From positions 1 through 8,473 of the forward strand of contig JAXIPI010000468.1 in assembly GCA_045403015.1 (NCBI GenBank): a stretch of 8,473 nucleotides of DNA, read 5' to 3'. The notes under the pieces were generated by a model, which was not told the origin of the DNA, searched no databases, and worked only from the letters and a program-made list of their open reading frames with translations. A program made the translations under genes and the position numbers. This DNA comes from Gaiellasilicea sp045403015. GTDB taxonomy: Bacteria; Actinomycetota; Thermoleophilia; Gaiellales; Gaiellaceae. Below, piece after piece: positions 1-4,238 of this stretch (position 1 is its first letter; every line of letters begins with the position of its first letter).

Positions 1-178
1 CGACGGCATCGGCGTCTTCCTGAATCGCGGTCTCGACGATCTGCTCCGGCGTCTGGTGGAGCCCCGTGTAGATGACCTCCATCCCGGCGTCGCGAAGGGC
101 GCGGGCGATGATCTTTGCGCCACGGTCGTGACCGTCGAGGCCGGGCTTCGCGATCACTACTCTGATCTTCCGGGCCAT
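1..178 (-). CDS. Acyl-CoA mutase small subunit, cobalamin-binding (IcmB/MutB C-terminal type), partial
   Basis: The first 59 residues of a stand-alone B12-binding subunit are visible; the rest lies beyond the left edge. It starts MARKIRVVIAKPGLDGHDRG. The DGHDRG segment is the DxHxxG motif of the B12-binding Rossmann domain, in which His17 would replace dimethylbenzimidazole as the lower cobalt ligand (base-off/His-on binding). The following ARALRDAGMEVIYTGLHQTP segment is the typical second strand region. In this family the small subunit (roughly 130-140 residues) pairs with a catalytic subunit to move a carboxyl or acyl-CoA carbon through adenosylcobalamin radical chemistry. The likely partner is the large subunit at 924-2591, also on the minus strand but separated by an oppositely oriented hydrolase gene. 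The ATG at 178 is the only sensible start: the frame upstream reaches a TAA with no ATG, GTG or TTG between. No Shine-Dalgarno sequence is present, and a -10-like TATACT lies 9 nt upstream. The N-terminus alone does not separate IcmB from a methylmalonyl-CoA mutase small subunit, so no symbol is given. Confidence 0.93.
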   Translation of the reverse strand, partial: MARKIRVVIAKPGLDGHDRGAKIIARALRDAGMEVIYTGLHQTPEQIVETAIQEDADAV

Positions 179-187
179 CGGACGGCA

Positions 188-193
188 AGTATA
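188..193 (-). promoter_or_regulatory. Candidate -10 box (TATACT) for a leaderless small-subunit mRNA
   Basis: On the minus strand the hexamer TATACT (one mismatch to TATAAT) ends 9 nt before the ATG at 178. Transcription would then start about 2-3 nt before the start codon, which fits the missing Shine-Dalgarno sequence. The hexamer overlaps the first base of the hydrolase start codon on the other strand. No -35 hexamer is seen at 16-18 bp spacing; CTGACA (211-206) is only 12 bp away. Inference from sequence only. Confidence 0.4.
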
Positions 194-912
194 TGGCGGT
201 GCGCCTGTCAGTTATCGGCTCGTCGCCTGCTTGGCCCAACCCTGGTGGGGCGTGCTCGGGCTACCTCGTCGACGGCAAGCTGTTGCTGGACTGCGGGCCT
301 GGCGTGCTCGCCAAGCTGCGGCAGCGCGAGCCGTGGCCGACCGTCGAGGCGATCGCGATCACCCACCTGCATCTCGACCACTGGGGCGACCTGATTCCCT
401 GGGTCTGGGGCAGTCTCTACGGACCAGGAGAGTCGGTTCCACGGCCGCAGCTCTGGCTGCCGCCGGGTAGCGGCGACGCGCTGAGGCCGGTCCTGGCGCT
501 CCTCGGGAGCGAGGACATGTTCGAGCGCGCCTTCGACGTCGCCGAGTACGAATCTCGGACGCCGTTCACCGCCGCGGGTCTCCGGGTGACGGCCGTGCCG
601 GTGGAGCACTACAACGTGCCGGCGCACAGCTTCCGCGTCGAGGGCGACCGCGTGCTCGCCTACTCGGGCGACAGCGGTCCGTGCCCCGCGCTGGAGGAGG
701 TCGCGCGCGACGCCGACCTTCTCCTCTGCGAGGCGACGCTCGCGAGCGGCGAGCTCGACGGCCCCGAGCGTGGGCATCTCGCAGTGGACGAAGTGGAAGC
801 GGCGGCGACTGCTGCGCACGCGAGACGGATCGTGCTCACGCACCGTCCGGACGAACGTCCTGCGCCGGCCGGCTCCGAGCTCGCCTACGACGGGCTCGAG
901 CTCGAGTTCTAA
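193..912 (+). CDS. Metallo-beta-lactamase-fold hydrolase (RNase Z / cyclic-nucleotide phosphodiesterase-like branch)
   Basis: A 239-residue single-domain MBL-fold enzyme, probably cytoplasmic since no signal peptide is seen. It opens with a glycine/serine loop (IGSSPAWPNPGGACSGYLV) and LLLDCGPG (residues 30-37). The metal site reads THLHLDHWGD, with His58, His60, Asp62 and His63 as ligands. Further ligands are likely His139 or His145 (HYNVPAH), Asp160 (YSGDSG) and His217 (LTHRP). This is a complete two-zinc site, so the enzyme is probably active. The layout resembles the group containing YhfI and Rv1339-type proteins, some of which hydrolyse cyclic nucleotides, and more distantly RNase Z. The RNase Z exosite arm is not evident. 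The substrate cannot be told from sequence. The ATG at 193 has no Shine-Dalgarno sequence; GTG at 199 is a less likely alternative. The gene lies head-to-head with the mutase small subunit (14 bp apart) and tail-to-tail with the large subunit (11 bp apart), in a very compact arrangement. Confidence 0.88.
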   Translation: MAVRLSVIGSSPAWPNPGGACSGYLVDGKLLLDCGPGVLAKLRQREPWPTVEAIAITHLHLDHWGDLIPWVWGSLYGPGESVPRPQLWLPPGSGDALRPVLALLGSEDMFERAFDVAEYESRTPFTAAGLRVTAVPVEHYNVPAHSFRVEGDRVLAYSGDSGPCPALEEVARDADLLLCEATLASGELDGPERGHLAVDEVEAAATAAHARRIVLTHRPDERPAPAGSELAYDGLELEF

Positions 913-924
913 AAGCTCGAGTTC
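892..924. terminator. Possible bidirectional terminator hairpin between convergent genes
   Basis: CTCGAGCT (895-902) pairs perfectly with AGCTCGAG (914-921), leaving an 11-nt loop. The stem can extend to 892/924 through two G-T wobbles and one G-C pair. It covers the hydrolase stop (910-912) and abuts the mutase stop (924-926). No T-tract follows on either strand, so this is a weak call based on position and symmetry. The same bases are part of a short tandem duplication, which may be the real reason for the symmetry. Confidence 0.3.
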
Positions 925-928
925 TAGA
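899..928. repeat. 15-bp tandem duplication spanning both stop codons
   Basis: Two adjacent 15-bp units (899-913 and 914-928) differ only at their 14th base (A versus G). The first 13 bases, AGCTCGAGTTCTA, are identical. Copy 1 supplies the TAA of the hydrolase; copy 2 supplies the TAG (read as CTA on plus) of the mutase. Together with CTCGAG at 895-900, the CTCGAG palindrome occurs three times within 27 bp. Confidence 0.85.
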
Positions 929-2591
929 AAACCGGCGTCTCGCGCCAGATTCCCCAGACCTCGCGCCAGGCGTCGCACATCTCGCCCATCGTCACATAGT
1001 CGCGGGCGGCGTCGAGGATCGTGGGCATCAGGTTCACCTCGTCGCGGACGGCGGCCGCCTTCAGCGCCGCCAGCCGCTGTTCGACCTTGGCCGAGTCGCG
1101 GCGGCCCTTCAGCTCCTTCACCCGCTCGATCTGCTGCGGCTCGAGCGCCGGGTCGATTTTCAGGAGCTCGGGCGGCGGCTCGTCGAGCAGCTGATAGCGG
1201 TTGACACCGACGACGACACGCTCTCCCCGCTCGACCTCCCCCTGATAGCGGAACGCCGCGTCTGCTATCTCTCGTTGCGGGAAGTTCTGTTTGATCGCCT
1301 CGACCATTCCGCCCAGCTTCTCGATCCGGTCGAAGTACTCGTAGGCCTGCGCCTCGATCTTGTTGGTCAGCTCCTCGATGTAGTACGAGCCACCGAGCGG
1401 GTCGATCGAATTCACCACTCCCGTCTCGTGCGCGATCACCTGCTGCGTGCGCAGGGCGATCCGGACCGCGTCCTCGGTCGGCAGGGCAAGGGCCTCGTCG
1501 AAGGAGTTCGTGTGCAGGCTCTGCGTGCCGCCGAGCACCGCTGCGAGCGCCTCGATCGCCGTCCGGACGATGTTCACCTCCGGCTGTTGCGCGGTGAGCG
1601 AGACCCCGGCCGTCTGGGTGTGGAAGCGCATCAGCCACGAGCGCGGATTGCGGGCGCCGAAGCGGTCGCGCAGCTCGCGCGCCCAGATCCTGCGGGCCGC
1701 GCGGTACTTCGCGATCTCCTCGAAGAAGTCCAGATGCGCGTTGAAGAAGAAGGAGAGGCGAGGCGCAAAGTCGTCCACGTCGAGGCCGCGCTCGACCGCC
1801 CACTCGACGTAGGTGAAGCCGTCCGCCAGCGTGAACGCGAGCTCCTGTGCGGCGGTTGATCCCGCCTCGCGGATGTGGTAGCCCGAGATCGAGATCGGAT
1901 GCCACTTCGGCATCTCCTTCGCACACCATTCGACCATGTCCGTCACGAGCCGCATCGACGGCTCCGGCGGGAAGATGTACTCCTTCTGCGCGATGTACTC
2001 CTTCAGGATGTCCGTCTGGATCGTCCCCCGCAGCTCCGCCGCCGGCACGCCCTGCTCCTCGCCGACCGCGACGTAGAACGCGAGCAGGATCGCCGCGGGC
2101 GAGTTGATCGTCATCGACGTCGAGACCTCACCGAGCGGGATCCCGTCGAAGAGGGTCTCCATGTCCGCGAGCGAGTCGATCGCGACCCCCTCGCGGCCGA
2201 CCTCGCCCAGCGAGCGCTCGTGATCCGAGTCGTAGCCCATCAGCGTCGGCATGTCGAACGCGGTCGAGAGCCCCGTCTGCCCGTGCTCGAGCAGATAGCG
2301 GAAGCGCTCGTTCGTCTCCGCCGCGGTACCGAAGCCCGCGAATTGCCGCATCGTCCACAACTTGCCGCGGTACATCGAGGGATAGACGCCGCGCGTGAAC
2401 GGATGCACACCGGGATAGCCGAGGTCGCGGTCGTAGTCGATATCGACGGTGTCCGGCGTCGCCAACGGCTCATTCTCGAGCCCAGAGATCGTGGAGAAGA
2501 GCTCTCCCTGGCGCTCCGGCGTGCGTCCGTAGAGCTCCTCGCGCCATGCCTGGGTCGCGTTCAGCGAGCCGCGGTCCTCGGTGGTAGCCAT
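924..2591 (-). CDS. icmA: Coenzyme B12-dependent acyl-CoA mutase, large subunit, isobutyryl-CoA mutase type
   Basis: A 555-residue catalytic subunit (TIM-barrel acyl-CoA mutase family) without its own B12 domain, matching the usual length of separate large subunits. Diagnostic blocks in order are RGVYPSMYRGKLWTMRQFAG (67-86), GLSTAFDMPT (107-116), GTIQTDILKEYIAQKEYIFP (189-208), SISGYHIREAG (234-244), GGTQSLHTNSFDEALALPT and IDPLGGSYYIEELT. The catalytic His is His239 (His244 of the Propionibacterium enzyme). Tyr89 and Arg207, which hold the methylmalonyl carboxylate, are Phe84 and Gln202 here, the pair reported for isobutyryl-CoA mutase. Ala111 argues against 2-hydroxyisobutyryl-CoA mutase, which has Asp there. 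The predicted reaction interconverts isobutyryl-CoA and n-butyryl-CoA, as in valine or butyrate metabolism. The partner would be the B12-binding protein starting at 178. Automatic annotation would probably say methylmalonyl-CoA mutase. The ATG at 2591 has no Shine-Dalgarno sequence, and TAGAAT lies 7 nt upstream, suggesting a leaderless mRNA. The family is certain; the substrate is inferred from two residues. Confidence 0.93.
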   Translation of the reverse strand: MATTEDRGSLNATQAWREELYGRTPERQGELFSTISGLENEPLATPDTVDIDYDRDLGYPGVHPFTRGVYPSMYRGKLWTMRQFAGFGTAAETNERFRYLLEHGQTGLSTAFDMPTLMGYDSDHERSLGEVGREGVAIDSLADMETLFDGIPLGEVSTSMTINSPAAILLAFYVAVGEEQGVPAAELRGTIQTDILKEYIAQKEYIFPPEPSMRLVTDMVEWCAKEMPKWHPISISGYHIREAGSTAAQELAFTLADGFTYVEWAVERGLDVDDFAPRLSFFFNAHLDFFEEIAKYRAARRIWARELRDRFGARNPRSWLMRFHTQTAGVSLTAQQPEVNIVRTAIEALAAVLGGTQSLHTNSFDEALALPTEDAVRIALRTQQVIAHETGVVNSIDPLGGSYYIEELTNKIEAQAYEYFDRIEKLGGMVEAIKQNFPQREIADAAFRYQGEVERGERVVVGVNRYQLLDEPPPELLKIDPALEPQQIERVKELKGRRDSAKVEQRLAALKAAAVRDEVNLMPTILDAARDYVTMGEMCDAWREVWGIWRETPVF

Positions 2592-2598
2592 GGAGAGG

Positions 2599-2604
2599 AT
2601 TCTA
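2599..2604 (-). promoter_or_regulatory. Candidate -10 box (TAGAAT) for a leaderless mutase large-subunit mRNA
   Basis: On the minus strand TAGAAT (one mismatch to TATAAT) ends 7 nt before the ATG at 2591, placing the expected transcription start at about 2592, essentially on the start codon. The bases between (CCTCTCC) hold no Shine-Dalgarno sequence. No convincing -35 hexamer is seen at 16-18 bp spacing. The arrangement matches the one before the small-subunit gene. Confidence 0.45.
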
Positions 2605-2639
2605 GGGGCGGGGTTTACCCTCTGCGCGACGCGGCCGAG

Positions 2640-2648
2640 AAAGGAGGT
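2640..2648 (+). promoter_or_regulatory. Strong Shine-Dalgarno sequence (AAAGGAGGT) with short spacer
   Basis: AAAGGAGGT is a near-full complement of the 16S rRNA tail and fixes the start of the secreted protein at ATG 2651. Only 3 nt (TAC) separate the GGAGG core from the ATG, shorter than the usual 5-9. No downstream ATG or GTG sits at better spacing while keeping the signal peptide. It contrasts with the neighbouring mutase genes, which have no such site. Confidence 0.8.
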
Positions 2649-2650
2649 AC

Positions 2651-3790
2651 ATGATCAGATCACTCATCGCGATCGTGGTCGCCGTACTCATCGCCGCTCC
2701 GGGTGCGGTCGCGATCGACGGCAAGCAGGCGCAGGCGCTGCTCCGCCTCGCGGTCAAGGCGACGGGGCTCACGGCCCGGGAGCCGGTCCGGATCGTCGCC
2801 GAGCCGCGCGTGCGGTTTCGGCAGCGACGTGTGACCCTCTTCGACCGCGGCTACCCGCGCGCGACACAGGCTCACGACGAGAAGGTCTACCGCGCGCTGG
2901 GGCTCCTCACGGGCGGAACGGGGACGCTACGGAAGGCGCTGCTGGCACTGGACACGAGGCCCGGTTTGTACGACCCGGTCGCCCGGACCGCGTACGTCCA
3001 GACGGGCAAGGGAGAGCGCGCCGCGGCCCTGCGGCAGCTCGTGCATGCGCTGCAGGATCAGCACTTCGACCTGAAGCGCGTCCGCCGGCTCACGGGCAGC
3101 CGCGATGCGACGCTGGCCGCGGCGGCCGCGATCGAAGGGCACGCCTCACTGCGCCTCGGCGCGCCGCCGGCTCCCGTGCCCGGGGCCGGGAGCAGGCTGA
3201 CCCGCTTCCTCGTCCTCGAGCGCGGCTTCGAGTCGACGGTCGGGCTCCGGCTCGCCGCGGACCTCCACAACCTCGGCGGGACGGCTGCAGTGAGAAGCGC
3301 GCTGCGCCGGTTTCCGGCGACCACCGAGCAGGTCTTCCATCTCGACAAGTTCCTCCAGCGAGAGCGCGCAGCTCCGATCGTCCTCCCAGACGAGGTCGAG
3401 GGCCTGCGGCTCAGAAGCACCGGCACGTTCGGGGAGCTGGACGTGCGCGCCCTGCTGGCTGTGTTCGGCGTGCCCCAGCTGGACGCCGCCGCCACGGGCT
3501 GGGGCGGCGGTCGCTCTGCCGTGTACCGCGATGCGACGACCGAGGCTGTCCTGGTGGCGCTCGACTGGGACTCGGAAGTCAATGCCGCGCAGTGGGCGAC
3601 GGCCGCCGCCGGCTACGTGGAGGCTGCCTTCGGCGACGGTGTTCTGACGGAGTGTTCCGCGAGTTCGTGCTGGGTCTCGAGCGGCCGGACAATCGCCTTC
3701 GACCGCCTCGGCATCCACACGGCGCTGGTCGTCGCGGCCGACGTCAGGCACGCGGGAGAGCTTGCTCGCGCGGCCACCCTGGCCGGGTAG
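2651..3790 (+). CDS. Secreted zinc-metallopeptidase-like protein with degenerate HExxH (probably inactive)
   Basis: A 379-residue exported protein. The signal peptide runs MIRSLIAIVVAVLIAAPGAVA with likely cleavage after Ala21 (AVA|IDG). The middle resembles actinobacterial secreted proteins carrying a peptidase core of the pattern GxYDP...YV...HELxHALQDQxFDL...EGxA. Here GLYDPVARTAYV lies at 105-116, then RQLVHALQDQHFDL at 128-141, and IEGHASL at 161-167. Aligned to HExxH, the first His is Arg128 and the catalytic Glu is Gln129. Only His132 and the candidate third ligand Glu162 remain, so peptidase activity is unlikely. The C-terminal part (about 190-379) contains Cys335 and Cys340, which could form a disulfide, and several tryptophans; no membrane anchor is seen. 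It may be a binding or scaffold pseudo-enzyme outside the membrane; its role is unknown. It is transcribed away from the mutase gene (59-bp gap) and appears monocistronic. Family resemblance is from memory and moderate. Confidence 0.8.
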   Translation: MIRSLIAIVVAVLIAAPGAVAIDGKQAQALLRLAVKATGLTAREPVRIVAEPRVRFRQRRVTLFDRGYPRATQAHDEKVYRALGLLTGGTGTLRKALLALDTRPGLYDPVARTAYVQTGKGERAAALRQLVHALQDQHFDLKRVRRLTGSRDATLAAAAAIEGHASLRLGAPPAPVPGAGSRLTRFLVLERGFESTVGLRLAADLHNLGGTAAVRSALRRFPATTEQVFHLDKFLQRERAAPIVLPDEVEGLRLRSTGTFGELDVRALLAVFGVPQLDAAATGWGGGRSAVYRDATTEAVLVALDWDSEVNAAQWATAAAGYVEAAFGDGVLTECSASSCWVSSGRTIAFDRLGIHTALVVAADVRHAGELARAATLAG

Positions 3791-3794
3791 ATCC

Positions 3795-3844
3795 GAGGCT
3801 CGCGCGACCCCGAAATCGGTGGCAGACGGAGGGGTCCGAGCCTC
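3795..3844 (+). terminator. Long bulged hairpin after the pseudo-peptidase gene
   Basis: GAGGCTCG (3795-3802) pairs with CGAGCCTC (3837-3844), and GACCCC (3806-3811) pairs with GGGGTC (3831-3836). This gives 14 perfect pairs with a 3-nt CGC bulge on the left arm and a 19-nt loop. It begins 5 bp after the stop codon, the position of an intrinsic terminator. No T-tract follows (CCATTCAG), so it may be a U-less actinobacterial terminator or an mRNA-stabilising structure. Confidence 0.5.
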
Positions 3845-4059
3845 CCTCCATTCAGTGACTCAACCTCAAGTGGAGGTCGAGTTCTTCGCACCGCCGGAGA
3901 GCCCCTCGACGACCCTCGGCGGACCTCCCCCGGACCCGGTCTCGCGTCGCCGTCGGACGGTTTCGGCGAGGCGCCCGTCGCCGGAAGTCGCTTTCGGCAT
4001 GGACATGCGGCTCAGGCGCCGTACCCGACTCTCGACGGCGGCGTAACCCAAGAGGGTGA

Positions 4060-4118
4060 TCTTGCGCCGATTTTCCTAGTTTTAGTGAGGATTTCTGCTC
4101 AAGTATGGGGGCGCAAGA
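4060..4118. promoter_or_regulatory. 9-bp inverted repeat flanking an AT-rich patch (candidate promoter/operator or leader structure)
   Basis: TCTTGCGCC (4060-4068) and GGCGCAAGA (4110-4118) are perfect reverse complements separated by 41 bp. The enclosed segment is the only AT-rich block in the intergenic region and contains TAGTTTTAG-like hexamers (a TAnnnT match at 4077-4082). It could be a promoter between two operator half-sites upstream of the repeat-protein gene, or a stem in its 5' leader. There is no recognisable -35 element. Confidence 0.3.
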
Positions 4119-4220
4119 GTCGATGCCTGCTGTGCGCGCACTCTCCCTTCTACGCGCGCGATTGAAAAGCGGAAAAGCACCCACTTGGCGACCAACGAAG
4201 ATCTGCGGCCTTCGAATCGC

Positions 4221-4236
4221 CCGGCACACGCCGGAG
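4221..4236 (+). promoter_or_regulatory. Ribosome-binding site partly inside a small hairpin
   Basis: CCGGC (4221-4225) and GCCGG (4230-4234) form a perfect 5-bp stem with a 4-nt loop. GGAG (4233-4236), the only Shine-Dalgarno candidate, overlaps the right arm by two bases. Its spacing is 2 nt to the ATG at 4239 and 8 nt to the in-frame GTG at 4245, so GTG could be the real start. The hairpin could modestly mask the site. Confidence 0.4.
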
Positions 4237-4238
4237 CG

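Larger units (their letters stand above)
3791..4238. other. 448-bp region without a convincing gene
   Basis: It separates the secreted pseudo-peptidase from the giant repeat protein. It holds a 14-bp hairpin just after the stop codon (3795-3844), a small ACCTC/GAGGT hairpin (3863-3877), a 9-bp inverted repeat flanking an AT-rich patch (4060-4118), and CCGGC/GCCGG before the next start (4221-4234). Frames on both strands between 3850 and 4050 are open but arginine/serine/proline-rich, lack Shine-Dalgarno sequences and resemble no family, so they are treated as chance. The AT-rich stretch 4070-4106 is the most promoter-like part, but no clean -35/-10 pair can be named. No known riboswitch consensus was recognised. 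Confidence 0.6.

Noticed and set aside
681..1859. 392-codon plus-strand frame antisense to the mutase
   Set aside because: Overlaps well-supported genes on both sides and reads as a low-complexity Arg/Leu/Asp sequence with no family resemblance.
208..1929. 573-codon minus-strand frame covering the hydrolase and part of the mutase
   Set aside because: The mutase is on the same strand in another frame with full family motifs, and the hydrolase is intact on the plus strand; this translation is Arg/Gly-rich noise.
3815..3850. tRNA-like T-arm (GGGGTCCGAGCCTCC)
   Set aside because: No matching acceptor, D-arm or anticodon arm around it on either side; the bases are better explained by the long hairpin at 3795-3844.
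2581..3858. 425-codon plus-strand frame overlapping the secreted pseudo-peptidase
   Set aside because: The frame starting at 2651 has a strong Shine-Dalgarno sequence, a signal peptide and conserved motifs; this one is Arg/Gly/Ala-rich with none of these.
3762..4046. Small plus-strand frame (94 codons) and a 61-codon minus-strand frame at 3866-4051 as possible small genes
   Set aside because: Neither has a Shine-Dalgarno sequence, promoter or family resemblance; both are Arg/Ser/Pro-rich as chance frames are here. Not excluded outright, but unsupported.
3846..4238. Possible c-di-GMP or c-di-AMP riboswitch upstream of the surface-protein gene
   Set aside because: I looked for the conserved cores of these classes and did not find them; only simple inverted repeats are present.
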